Origin: Thermoplasmata archaeon
GTDB taxonomy: Archaea > Thermoplasmatota > Thermoplasmata > Methanomassiliicoccales > Methanomethylophilaceae
Direction: 5' to 3'
NCBI GenBank assembly: GCA_015063125.1
Contig: SUTB01000001.1
Coordinates: 124,001-188,000, forward strand
Length of the DNA: 64,000 nt
Shown in pieces: positions 8,689 through 17,819 of this stretch; within the stretch, counting starts at the first letter, position 1; every line of letters begins with the position of its first letter. A model generated the notes under the pieces. The model was not told the origin of the DNA. It saw only the letters and a program-made list of their open reading frames with translations, and did no database searches. The translations under genes and the position numbers were made by a program.

Positions 8689-9780
8689 TCAGAGTATGCC
8701 CATGTCCGTGAGCTTCTCTGGAAGGTACGTTCCGGTGGCGTACTCCAGACCGTACTTGGCCAGCGCTTGCTGCTCAGCCTTCTTGCCCATGTGGAGCATG
8801 GCCTGAATCTCGTTCACCCAGTATTCGTCTGCAAACCTGGGGTCGGAGAGCTCTGCGTTGAGCGCACCGATATCCTTGTCGGATAGCTTGTCGGTCGGCA
8901 GGTCGTAGTTGAGGATGTCCGACGGAGTGATTCCGATGAACTGTGCCGTCGGCGTCGCCAGATACTCTGAGATGTGTGCTGTCTTGATCGCACCATATGC
9001 TACCGATGCATAGATCCTGAATGACCAGGGATCTCCGTCGGTGAACACGGTGACGGGGAGGTTGTATTCCTCGTTGAGTCTCTTGATAAGACGCCTGGTG
9101 GACCTTGCTGGCTGACCGGAGAGGTGCACAAGGGCGCAGTTGTACTGCTCTGGGAACCCGTTCTCGATGAGACGGGCGAACATTCCTCCTGTCTCGATCG
9201 CCATGATGAACTTCACGTTCCCGGGCTTGATCTTGAATGTGTCTTCCTCGACCTTGTAAGGCACCGCGAATCCCGTCTCGGGGACATCGTCGATGCAGTT
9301 GTTGGTCTTCCAAGTTCCCTTGGTGGTTATCGTGGTGAAGTTGAGGTCACCGTAGACGTGGGCTCCGGATTCCTCGGGACGGAGCTTGAAGTCCTCCCTC
9401 ATGCATCCTGTGATTGTCTCCAGATCCTCTGCCAGCAGGTTGCTCTCATCCTGCGTGTGGAACTTGGCGTTATGCCATCCCTCGGAGATGTAGTACATTT
9501 CCCTTAAGGTGGATGACTTTCCCTCCCTGATCATCTCGTTGATGAAATCCGTGGTGTAGGCGGTCCTGAGCATGGAGACCGCTCCCTGCACAGTCTTGGC
9601 GGTACGTGCGGTCTTCAGGTCACCGTATGTCCAGACGTTGTGCCTGGAATCGAACTCGATGTTCTTCTTCGACCTCATGGGGAGGTTCATGGCGGGGATG
9701 TCTCCGTTGTCCAGCTGATCGTAGATGTTGGAGATGACGCCGGTGAGGCTGTCAAGTGCAACTTTCTGTCTGTCATTCAT
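8689..9780 (-). CDS. top6A: DNA topoisomerase VI subunit A
   Basis: A 363-residue catalytic subunit of the type IIB topoisomerase (Spo11 homologue). It makes the double-strand break using a Tyr that becomes covalently bound to DNA. The catalytic TLREMYYIS motif is near residue 100; the second Tyr of YY is the expected nucleophile. The TOPRIM domain has FIMAIETGGMFARLIENGF (catalytic Glu) and VFTDGDPWSFRIY (DxD, Mg binding). The ATG at 9780 overlaps the end of top6B by 8 bases (ATGAATGA), showing translational coupling; the longer upstream frame lies within top6B and is not real. Confidence 0.98.
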   Translation of the reverse strand: MNDRQKVALDSLTGVISNIYDQLDNGDIPAMNLPMRSKKNIEFDSRHNVWTYGDLKTARTAKTVQGAVSMLRTAYTTDFINEMIREGKSSTLREMYYISEGWHNAKFHTQDESNLLAEDLETITGCMREDFKLRPEESGAHVYGDLNFTTITTKGTWKTNNCIDDVPETGFAVPYKVEEDTFKIKPGNVKFIMAIETGGMFARLIENGFPEQYNCALVHLSGQPARSTRRLIKRLNEEYNLPVTVFTDGDPWSFRIYASVAYGAIKTAHISEYLATPTAQFIGITPSDILNYDLPTDKLSDKDIGALNAELSDPRFADEYWVNEIQAMLHMGKKAEQQALAKYGLEYATGTYLPEKLTDMGIL

Positions 9781-11803
9781 CGTCAAGGTCTTCCGCCTCC
9801 TGTGTCTCCTCCTCGTCATCGGACACGAGGTCATCCTCCGAGGTCTGGACGATGTCCAGTCCCTTTATTCCCCAGTCTCCCGGGAGCATTTCCGCACCCA
9901 TCACGATCACCGGGTTGAGTCCGGAGAAGTAGATGTCGTCTGCATCGAAGGTGTCCGCCATCTCGCCTGCGAGCTCGAAAGATATCTTGGTGGATGTGGA
10001 CGGGGCCAGATCCTTGATCTCCCAGTTGGCCTTGCCCTCTTCGTTCATGTCAAGGAAGTACTCTCCCGAGAACAGCGATAGGTTGACGGCCTCTTTCGGG
10101 ACCTGTGCGTGCAACCTTATGCTGCGGGGTTGTGTAGTGTAATTGTAAACTGTGTAGGTGATGGTGCGGAGCTTCTTGTTCTCCTTCTTCACCTCGGGCT
10201 CCACCCAGACCACGTTCATGATCTTGGTGATGGTCCTGCTGAGATCGGGAACGGGCTTGTTCAGATGGTCCGCTACCTTCTTCGCCATGTCGGGCAGGAT
10301 CTCCTGCACGATCTCGAACTTGGCATGGGTCTTGTTCTTCCTCTCCTGCTTGTTCAGATGGCTCTTGAGGTTCCTGGCGCATAGTCTGAGCGCCAGTCCT
10401 ATCTCGCTCTGCAGCTCGGGGAACGAAGCCACAGCCTCCTTTCCCTCGGATGTGAACGGAACCTTCGTGGATGCAACATGAACAAGGATGATGGCGGGAC
10501 CGTACGGGATTCCCTTTCCACCTCTCTGCTCCAGTCCGTACCTCCTCCAGTCCATGTCGGAAATCGCCTTCGTTATGGCGCAGTCTCCCTGTTTGAACAG
10601 CAGCGGGACGCGGTTCGCGAACCTATAGATCTGAACCTGACCGTCCGAGGGGATATCTCCGCCGTAGACGATTCCTGCTTCTACTACGAACGGGTTTCCG
10701 TTCACGGCCTTCGGAGAACGTGTGACGGGTGTAGCGTAGTATTCGGGCCTCAGTCCGTCCAGGACGTGCATCAGACCCTTCTTGATCAGCGTGTCCCCGA
10801 TAGGCGACAGGCAATCCGTCGGCGGGGCCATGATCTTGACCTTGGTGATCGCATCGAGGATGGCGATGGCCTCCTCCCTTGTGAGCTTGTCCGGCTTCTT
10901 GTCCGGATCCACTTTAGCGATTTCGAATATCTCGGTCGCGAGCCTGTCCGTAATCCTGGAGAAGTCGTTCTTCAGGAAGGCCTTGAGTGTCTTCTGCTGC
11001 GTGTTGGCGGCATACTTGAACAGGTCTCCTATCTCCATGCCCTCCGGGTGGGGCTTGATCTCCTTGGGTCTCGGAGGCATGATGTCAGTGGCCCTCTCGA
11101 ACACGGTCTTGGTGTTGTCGGGGTCGTAGAATGTGATCTGGGCATGGGGGTTGACGATAGCGGTCTCCTTCAGGTATTCGAAAATCGACTGCTTTCCGGT
11201 GATGTACCTTCCCTTGGTCGTGTACTCGATCTTGGTACCGTGTTCCTTTCCTTCCCATGTGAATGCCCTATCGTTGGTGATGACCGGTCTGTTGGTCTTC
11301 GTGTCGATGAAGATGTCCATCTCCCAGGCAACCTCGTCCTTACCCTCGATCTTGGATATGGCATGGGCGGGTTTGCCGGTGGTGATGTTTCCGTACATGA
11401 TCGTAGCGGAAATTCCGATACCCTGCTGTCCTCTGGACTGCCTCAGAGCATGGAATCTGGAACCGTACAGGAGCCTTCCGAATACGTTGGGCATAGCCTT
11501 GTGGGTGATACCTGTACCGTTATCCTCGATGGAGACCCTGTAGTCCTCGTCGTTGAGCCTCTCGATCCTGACCGTAACCTCCGGCAGGATGTTGGCTTCC
11601 TCACAGTTATCCAACGAGTTGTCGACAGCTTCCTTGATTCCCATGAGCAGGGACTTAGACCTTGAATCGAATCCGAGGATCTGTTTGTTCTTCTCGAAGA
11701 ATTCGGTGACCGAGATCTCCTGCTGCTTCGATTCCAATTTGTGCGCGGTGACCGTCTTTTCCTTCGGTGCGGCTTTCTTAGTAACATCTTCGTTCGAGGG
11801 CAT
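9773..11803 (-). CDS. top6B: DNA topoisomerase VI subunit B
   Basis: A 676-residue ATPase subunit that gates the DNA passage reaction. The GHKL domain is complete: MGIKEAVDNSLDNCEE (N-box), VSIEDNGTGIT, and the QSRGQQGIGISATIMYG lid and G-loop. An H2TH and transducer region follow, with the switch lysine likely in the LNKQERKNKTHAKF segment. The C-terminal extension with Ig-like character ends in a very acidic tail (SEDDLVSDDEEETQEAEDLDDE in part). It is first in a two-gene operon with top6A. The start is the ATG at 11803; the Lys-rich first 25 residues are probably disordered. Confidence 0.98.
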   Translation of the reverse strand: MPSNEDVTKKAAPKEKTVTAHKLESKQQEISVTEFFEKNKQILGFDSRSKSLLMGIKEAVDNSLDNCEEANILPEVTVRIERLNDEDYRVSIEDNGTGITHKAMPNVFGRLLYGSRFHALRQSRGQQGIGISATIMYGNITTGKPAHAISKIEGKDEVAWEMDIFIDTKTNRPVITNDRAFTWEGKEHGTKIEYTTKGRYITGKQSIFEYLKETAIVNPHAQITFYDPDNTKTVFERATDIMPPRPKEIKPHPEGMEIGDLFKYAANTQQKTLKAFLKNDFSRITDRLATEIFEIAKVDPDKKPDKLTREEAIAILDAITKVKIMAPPTDCLSPIGDTLIKKGLMHVLDGLRPEYYATPVTRSPKAVNGNPFVVEAGIVYGGDIPSDGQVQIYRFANRVPLLFKQGDCAITKAISDMDWRRYGLEQRGGKGIPYGPAIILVHVASTKVPFTSEGKEAVASFPELQSEIGLALRLCARNLKSHLNKQERKNKTHAKFEIVQEILPDMAKKVADHLNKPVPDLSRTITKIMNVVWVEPEVKKENKKLRTITYTVYNYTTQPRSIRLHAQVPKEAVNLSLFSGEYFLDMNEEGKANWEIKDLAPSTSTKISFELAGEMADTFDADDIYFSGLNPVIVMGAEMLPGDWGIKGLDIVQTSEDDLVSDDEEETQEAEDLDDE

Positions 11804-11891
11804 CCGCTGGAGTGATGCTTATTCAATGTTAAAACGGTTCGCCTTGGTCATCTCCGAATGAACGATGGCATCTTAACAAAATATGTGTTAA

Positions 11892-11909
11892 CCCCCGCCT
11901 AAGCGGGGG
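11892..11909 (-). terminator. hairpin downstream of zinc-ribbon membrane gene
   Basis: CCCCCGC-CTAA-GCGGGGG directly follows the stop of the gene at 11918-13033 in its direction of transcription. Short A/T-rich sequence (GTTAACACATATTTTG in minus-strand sense) follows. Confidence 0.55.
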
Positions 11910-11917
11910 AATGAGTT

Positions 11918-13033
11918 TCACTCGTCGTCCTCGTCGAAGTCAGCGCCGCAGTAGGGGCATCTCTTCGCATTAGCAGGGACGACCTTTCCACACTCCGAGC
12001 ACTCGAAGGTCTCGTCCGAGACATCCACGGTTCCGTCCGCGTGCTCGATCTCGGCCTCGTCCTTCTCGTCGAATACCGCACCGCACTTGGGGCACATCTT
12101 GGCATCCATGGGGACTTCTGTTCCGCACTCCGAGCACTCGAAGAAGTCCTTCTTGTGGAGGACCTTGATCTCTTCGGGGACCTCGATGGGGGTTCCGCAC
12201 TTCCTGCAGTTTATCTCTCCGGGGAGGACCATCGCGCCACATTTCTTGCACTTGCCGTATCCCTGGGGGTACAGCCTTCCCTCGGCCTCCATCTTCTTGC
12301 GGGCCTTCATCGCGCTCCTTCTCATGAGCTCGGAGAAGATCAGCATCACATAGAACACGGCACCGATGTAGGCCAGCATCTCGACAGCACCCATGAAACA
12401 GGCGCTGCGGATCTTGTCGGGCGTTATTCCGGTGTTCACCAGCTTCACGTAGATATACGAGTACTGGTCCTTGGTCACGTCCTTCTTGTAACCGACGTAG
12501 ATGCAGTTGTAGTCATCCTCGACGAGCTTCACTTTCTGCTTGTATTTGCCGTCAGCATAGTCGAAGTCTGTGTATTCCTTGACATTGTCCGAATTGTTGT
12601 ACGGCCTTCCGAAGGACATCACGGTGATCGTGCTTACCTCCACGACCGGGGACAGATCCTTGTTGTACGATTCGATGACGATGTATCCGTCATCGTAGTA
12701 GACGTCTAGGATCTCCGCTTCGGCCAGAGCAGTGGATTTGGATTCCATGTCCTTGAACGAATCCGAGTACGCGAACGTACCGACTATCAGCATTACGACT
12801 ATGAAGACCGCACCTATGACGGCCTTGATTTTGGGGGACGTGACGCCCATCATGTGGGGGACCATATACAGGAAAACCGCCACAATGAGGAATCCTAAGC
12901 ATTCCGCTCCCATCCCGAAACCTGTCAGGATCGCGCTCAGAGCGAACGCACAGGCAATGGATGCCCACTGCTTCTTGGTGAGTCCCTTGAACTCATCCAG
13001 CAGAGACACCTTGGCTTCAGCGTATTCTGTCAT
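11918..13033 (-). CDS. membrane protein with three C-terminal zinc ribbons
   Basis: A 371-residue protein of unknown function. The first 85 residues hold about three hydrophobic segments. A soluble region of roughly 110 residues follows, then another one or two membrane segments near 205-230. After a basic stretch there are three zinc ribbons: CKKCG..CRKCG near 260, FECSECG..CPKCG near 305, and FECSECG..CPYCG near 350. It ends in an acidic tail. The layout suggests a membrane-anchored protein with a cytoplasmic ribbon array, but no enzymatic motif is visible. It is divergent from the next gene, which also starts with a zinc ribbon, so the two may be related in role. Confidence 0.8.
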   Translation of the reverse strand: MTEYAEAKVSLLDEFKGLTKKQWASIACAFALSAILTGFGMGAECLGFLIVAVFLYMVPHMMGVTSPKIKAVIGAVFIVVMLIVGTFAYSDSFKDMESKSTALAEAEILDVYYDDGYIVIESYNKDLSPVVEVSTITVMSFGRPYNNSDNVKEYTDFDYADGKYKQKVKLVEDDYNCIYVGYKKDVTKDQYSYIYVKLVNTGITPDKIRSACFMGAVEMLAYIGAVFYVMLIFSELMRRSAMKARKKMEAEGRLYPQGYGKCKKCGAMVLPGEINCRKCGTPIEVPEEIKVLHKKDFFECSECGTEVPMDAKMCPKCGAVFDEKDEAEIEHADGTVDVSDETFECSECGKVVPANAKRCPYCGADFDEDDE

Positions 13034-13101
13034 TGCCTACTGTTATCGAACACCGAATAATAAGGGTATTCTTTTTTAGTGGGGATGGGGTAAGGTGTCG
13101 C

Positions 13102-15114
13102 ATGACCATCCTCTTGACAAAATGCCCTCATTGCGACTCCAATTTCATGCTCCTCAACACCGAGATGAGCAAGGGAGAGTGTGTGGCCTGCGGAAAGGAA
13201 CAGGCGTTCAACGAGAAGGAGATCTCGGAAGCCGAGACCAGGCGCGATAGCCTGTCGGAGCAGTACATCGGACGCCTGGAGAAGGCATACGGCGATAAGG
13301 ACAGGGAGAAGATGTCATCCCTAGCCGAAGAGGTGGCCAACGCAGGGATATCGTCATGGTACGCATGGTTCTGCGTAGGATGGTCTGACCTGCAGGAAGG
13401 CAGGACAGGTCCAGCATTCGACGATTTCAAGCTCGCGGCATTGTTCCTGGACGAGGAGAACTTCGACGAGTTCTACGAGCTCGCGATGGACGCCGTGCTG
13501 GAATCCATAGAGGATGCTGCCAGGGAGGATAAGGACTGGAGCACCGAGGATACGACCCTGGTGGATTTCACAGGAGCTCTGTTCGAACGCTTCGAGCATC
13601 TCTGTGAGCAGGACTTCATGTGCGATCTCATCCTGAGGCTGGGCACCCTGTCGGATTCCATCGAGACCGCAAGGATGGGTGCATCTCTGATAAAGGAGAT
13701 CATGATGATAGTCATGGACTACATGTCCGGCAACCTGTTCGTGGAGGACCGTCAGAATCTTCTCAACAACGCGAAATCCAGCATCGATTCCGTGGACGAG
13801 GCGATGCAGGCGAAGGCACAGGACGGCTCGATGGCACCCAACACCGTGAAGATCTGGGGATCCGGATTCTCGGAGTTCCTCCAGATGCTGATCGACGGAG
13901 GGGACAAGATCGTTGCCCAATACTCCGACGAGGAGATGTTCTCCCTCTGCGAGTACTGGGGAGTGAACGATTACGAGGCGGTCTTCGGACTGCTGCAGAA
14001 TGCCTTCGAGTTCCATCTCGGATTCATGATGTCCGGCAAGCGCAACAAGGGCATACAGAAGAAGAGGGACAAGGCGCTGTCAGATTACGAGACGGCATTC
14101 AGGAAACCCCTCGACGAGGGACTTACCTCGGAGATGGAGGAAGGTGCTTTGGACTATGACAGGATCTGCCCCGATTGCGGCAAGTACCTGATAGCGGACG
14201 AGGACGGAGTGATCAAGTGCGAGTGTGGATTCAAGAGCAGGATCGCGACCGCAGATATCGATGACCTCCCGGAGAACGTCCCTGAACTGGTGATGATGGG
14301 CAGGAAGGCATTCCTGGACAGGGATCCCAAGATGCTCAATAACATCGGGGAGAGGATCCTGGAGTTTGATGAGAACAATTGGTACGGTTTCGTCTCATTG
14401 GCTTCGTCATGCGCGATCGACGGCCAGATAGGGGAATCGATAATGCTTTTCACACAGGCATCAGAGCACCTCGACCAGAAGGACAGGAAGGAGTTCAGGG
14501 ACTGTCTGCTCGACATACTGAGCGAATCCATAATGAGCGGTGACCCCGACCCCATGTCCATGATGTTCATGCATGTGCTGTTCGAAGCTCTGGACCGTTC
14601 CCCCGCCAAGGACTGCAACATATCCCTCGCCCTCGTGGACAGGGTATCCAAAGCATCCTTCGATGATTCCGTGAAGGGATTCCAGGCATCGATGATGGTC
14701 AACCCGGTATTCTCCTTCGAGATCATGCATTCCACCAGTCTGAGGCACCTCAAGGAGACCTGCTCAAAGCTCTTGGATCTGGTAGATGCCATCAGGGCAG
14801 GCAACGATTCGATCAAGAAGGACAGCAGCAACCTCAAGCAGGATGTATCAGACTACGTCAGGACCTACAACGATCTGCTGAGGCACATGTTGTCATCCAT
14901 AGATGGCCGCACCGCAGGAATGAATGACGAGAAGATAGGATATCTAGCAGGACATTGGGCGGCCAGCATGGACGCATATTCGGACATGGCCAGCAAGGTC
15001 AACGAGGCGATGTTCGAGGACGACGATGCGCCGTACAATCCCAAATCTAACCCCATCATGAAGGCGAAGCATGCTATCGACCGCTTCCTGGACGATTACC
15101 TGATGAGCTCCTGA
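13102..15114 (+). CDS. uncharacterised zinc-ribbon protein, mostly helical
   Basis: A 670-residue protein I cannot assign. It begins with a zinc ribbon (CPHC at residues 8-11, CVAC at 28-31). A second ribbon-like unit (ICPDCGKYLI..IKCECGF) lies near residue 355. The rest is predicted helical and acidic, with repeat-like blocks recalling TPR-type segments (for example ENNWYGFVSLASSCAIDGQIGESIMLFTQAS). No membrane segment is present. The ATG at 13102 follows an AAGGTG Shine-Dalgarno; the upstream frame overlaps the divergent promoter. Its neighbour on the other strand also carries zinc ribbons. Confidence 0.75.
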   Translation: MTILLTKCPHCDSNFMLLNTEMSKGECVACGKEQAFNEKEISEAETRRDSLSEQYIGRLEKAYGDKDREKMSSLAEEVANAGISSWYAWFCVGWSDLQEGRTGPAFDDFKLAALFLDEENFDEFYELAMDAVLESIEDAAREDKDWSTEDTTLVDFTGALFERFEHLCEQDFMCDLILRLGTLSDSIETARMGASLIKEIMMIVMDYMSGNLFVEDRQNLLNNAKSSIDSVDEAMQAKAQDGSMAPNTVKIWGSGFSEFLQMLIDGGDKIVAQYSDEEMFSLCEYWGVNDYEAVFGLLQNAFEFHLGFMMSGKRNKGIQKKRDKALSDYETAFRKPLDEGLTSEMEEGALDYDRICPDCGKYLIADEDGVIKCECGFKSRIATADIDDLPENVPELVMMGRKAFLDRDPKMLNNIGERILEFDENNWYGFVSLASSCAIDGQIGESIMLFTQASEHLDQKDRKEFRDCLLDILSESIMSGDPDPMSMMFMHVLFEALDRSPAKDCNISLALVDRVSKASFDDSVKGFQASMMVNPVFSFEIMHSTSLRHLKETCSKLLDLVDAIRAGNDSIKKDSSNLKQDVSDYVRTYNDLLRHMLSSIDGRTAGMNDEKIGYLAGHWAASMDAYSDMASKVNEAMFEDDDAPYNPKSNPIMKAKHAIDRFLDDYLMSS

Positions 15115-15151
15115 ACCTTAAATACGGGTTATACATCCCAACGGACAGTAC

Positions 15152-16258
15152 ATGGCGACCATCGAGGAGCAAATAAAGGAGTTGGAGGAGCAGATCTCCA
15201 AGACCAAATATAACAAGGCTACCGAAGGTCACATTGGAAAGCTCAAGGCGAAGATAGCACGTCTCAATGAGGAAGAGGAGAAGAGGCGTGCCTCCAAGGG
15301 TGGCAACACCAAAGGATTCTATGTCAAGAAGGCAGGTAATGCAACAGTTGCACTGGTAGGATTCCCGTCAGTGGGAAAGTCCACCCTTCTCAATCAGCTA
15401 ACCGGTGCCAAATCCGAGGTCGGGGCGTATCACTTCACAACACTGGATGTCGTTCCCGGAGTCATGGTTTACAACCATGCCAAGATCCAGATCCTGGATA
15501 TGCCTGGACTGATCAAGGACGCATCCCGCGGAAAGGGAAGGGGAAGGGAGGTCATCGCGGCCGCAAGATCCGCAGACGTCATCCTCCTGGTCGTCGATAT
15601 CTTCAATCCAAACATGAACGTCCTCTTCAAGGAACTTTACAACGCGGCCATTCGTCTCAACCAGACGAAGCCCGACGTGGTCATCAGCCGTTCTGACCAG
15701 GGAGGAATCCTGGTTAAGCCGACCGTGAAACTCACGAAGATCACACCGGAGATCATCAAGGATATGACCGCCGCATACGGGCATATCAACGCCACCGTCG
15801 TCGTCCGTGAGGACATCGACGTCGAGCAGATGCTGGATGTACTGGCGGGGAACAGGGTTTACATCAAGGCGATCATGGCGATTAACAAGGTCGACCTGGC
15901 GAAGCCCGGACAGCTCGAAGAGGTCCTTGAGATGCACAAGCAGTTCCGTTGCGTTCCTGTGTCGGCGGCAACCGGATACGGTATGGAGGAGCTGAAGCAG
16001 GCCATGTACGACACCATCGACATGATCCGCATATACCTGAAGCCTCAGGGGCAGGAAGCGGATCTGGAGGTCCCCCTCATCGTCAAGCGCGGCAACACGG
16101 TTGGGGACGTCTGCGAGCTGATCCACAGGGATTTTAAGAACAACTTCAGATATGCTATGGTCTGGGGGACGAGCGCCAAGTTCCCTGGTCAGACCGTGGG
16201 CCTCGACCACAAGGTCGCGGACAAGGACATCCTCTGCATCATCGTGAAGAGAACCTGA
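15152..16258 (+). CDS. DRG/Rbg family GTPase with C-terminal TGS domain
   Basis: A 368-residue translation-associated GTPase of the DRG (developmentally regulated GTP-binding) family, universal in archaea and eukaryotes. A coiled N-terminal helix (residues 1-45) precedes the G domain. G1 is GFPSVGKSTLLNQLTG, G2 the YHFTTLD region, G3 DMPGLIKDAS, and G4 NKVD with G5-type VSAATG further on; a DRG insert lies between G3 and G4. The C-terminal TGS domain ends in KVADKDILCIIVKRT. It has its own promoter (CTTAAATAC about 30 bases upstream of the ATG), leaving a short leader. Confidence 0.95.
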   Translation: MATIEEQIKELEEQISKTKYNKATEGHIGKLKAKIARLNEEEEKRRASKGGNTKGFYVKKAGNATVALVGFPSVGKSTLLNQLTGAKSEVGAYHFTTLDVVPGVMVYNHAKIQILDMPGLIKDASRGKGRGREVIAAARSADVILLVVDIFNPNMNVLFKELYNAAIRLNQTKPDVVISRSDQGGILVKPTVKLTKITPEIIKDMTAAYGHINATVVVREDIDVEQMLDVLAGNRVYIKAIMAINKVDLAKPGQLEEVLEMHKQFRCVPVSAATGYGMEELKQAMYDTIDMIRIYLKPQGQEADLEVPLIVKRGNTVGDVCELIHRDFKNNFRYAMVWGTSAKFPGQTVGLDHKVADKDILCIIVKRT

Positions 16259-16382
16259 TCCTGGTCCCGATTCCGTCCGTCGATGCTGGTATGTGCGGGG
16301 GCTGGGAGGAAGCTTTCAAAGGGTGCGCTGGCCTTATCGATGTTGAAATCGGATCGAAGATAAAGTCCATAGCAGCCACCGT

Positions 16383-17744
16383 TCACCGTTGTCCGTTCAG
16401 ATGTCTTGCGACCTGTCTGTCCGTATAAAGAGTTACAGCCAGGATGGAGAACGCACCGATCATGTGGCCGAAGACGAGGGCCCATGCGATCGCCGTCAGT
16501 TCCGTCTGCTGGATGGCGATCAGGTAGAATGTTATGAGGACAGCGTTCCTCCACAGGGCCATGATCAGGGACCTGTTGGGATGGCCCATGGCCTGCATGT
16601 ATCCGGAGCACAGCGGCGTGAATGCGAAGAACCCGATGTACAGGCACATGACCTTCAGCATCTCCACCATCTCGGGACGGTTGTCCAGCATCTCTCCCGA
16701 ATACGAGAAGATGTAGAGGCTCTGGTCTGGGAAGATCTCCAGGATTATTGCGAGGATGACCACAATAAGGATCCCCCTGGTGAAAGCGAACCTGAAGGAT
16801 TCCCTCATACGGCCAACATCTTTCTGGCCCAGAGCGGACGATGCCACGGGGACCAATGCGGAACCGATGGCTATCGCAGGGATCACGATCAGGTTCATAA
16901 GGTTGTCAGGGACCGAATACAGCGTCAAAGCGTGCGAACCTGCAGCGGACATCAGGACGATGAGGTTCAGGATGGCATCCATGAAGTACATCACCGTGTA
17001 CTCCAGCATCTGCGGAACGCCTGCTTTGAGGAGCATGCCCATGCATAGTCTGTCATATAGCAGATCCCTCTTCGAAATGGGAAGATAGGTCCTCTTGCTG
17101 ATCAGCAGAAGTATCCCTACTGCCAATGAGGCTATCGTGGATATGACAGTCGCAATCGCCGCACCCTGCAACCCCATGCCCATGGTGTAAATGAAAATCG
17201 GATCGAGGATAATGTTCAGGACTGCCTGGATGGCCATGAGGAGGGTGGAAAATTGGGTCGCGCCCTGTCCGTTCAGGATCCCGCCCACCACTCCGTTGAA
17301 GATGATGAACATCGTGAATACGGAGTAGGGCAGCATGTAGACGCATGTGAGCTCCAGTATGTTCTCCTTGCCCAGTATGGTGAGCAGTCCCGTCTGTCCG
17401 AAGACCATGATGGGCGTCATCACTATGCCGAATATGACTGCGAAAAGGATCGCCTGAACTGCGGAGCTCGATGCATCTCTCTTCCTTTCGGCACCGATCA
17501 TTCTCGAGATGACTGCCGATGCACCGACACCGAGGCCGCTTCCCAGGCCGACGAGAGTCATGTACACGGGCATGACCACTGCGATGGCGGACATCGCATC
17601 GTCGCCCAGTCCGGCGCACCACGCACGGTCCGCGAGAACGTTGGCCTGGGAGACCAGCAGGGATATGACGATGGGTATGGCCATCGCTACGACGGCTTTC
17701 CTGGGATTTCCCAGAAGAATCGATACCCTGTCCTCCGCGGTCAT
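16383..17744 (-). CDS. MATE family efflux transporter
   Basis: A 453-residue membrane protein with about 12 hydrophobic segments in two six-helix halves, the normal MATE length. Family features are IPIVISLLVSQANVLADRAWCAGLG in part near residue 25, the GLGSGLGVGASAVISRMIGA segment in helix 2-3 of the first half, and GMGLQGAAIATVISTI in the region before the second half. It exports cationic or drug-like compounds using a cation gradient; the ion cannot be told from the sequence. The ATG at 17744 is used. About 125 bases without recognisable features separate its stop from the DRG GTPase stop. Confidence 0.93.
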   Translation of the reverse strand: MTAEDRVSILLGNPRKAVVAMAIPIVISLLVSQANVLADRAWCAGLGDDAMSAIAVVMPVYMTLVGLGSGLGVGASAVISRMIGAERKRDASSSAVQAILFAVIFGIVMTPIMVFGQTGLLTILGKENILELTCVYMLPYSVFTMFIIFNGVVGGILNGQGATQFSTLLMAIQAVLNIILDPIFIYTMGMGLQGAAIATVISTIASLAVGILLLISKRTYLPISKRDLLYDRLCMGMLLKAGVPQMLEYTVMYFMDAILNLIVLMSAAGSHALTLYSVPDNLMNLIVIPAIAIGSALVPVASSALGQKDVGRMRESFRFAFTRGILIVVILAIILEIFPDQSLYIFSYSGEMLDNRPEMVEMLKVMCLYIGFFAFTPLCSGYMQAMGHPNRSLIMALWRNAVLITFYLIAIQQTELTAIAWALVFGHMIGAFSILAVTLYTDRQVARHLNGQR

Positions 17745-17789
17745 GGTTTAGCCATCAGGTATGTAATAGATAACGATTGGTAGAATTGG

Positions 17790-17806
17790 CCGGGGCTAGG
17801 CCCCGG
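17790..17806 (-). terminator. hairpin downstream of NhaC-type gene
   Basis: CCGGGGC-TAG-GCCCCGG lies 14 bases past the stop of the antiporter gene on its strand. Confidence 0.55.
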
Positions 17807-17819
17807 AAAATGTTTGTCA

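Noticed and set aside
15127-15142. Island operator copy (GGTTATACATCCCAAC) upstream of the DRG GTPase
   Set aside because: It coincides with a TATA element, breaks the CATCCAA core with an extra C, and the gene is housekeeping.
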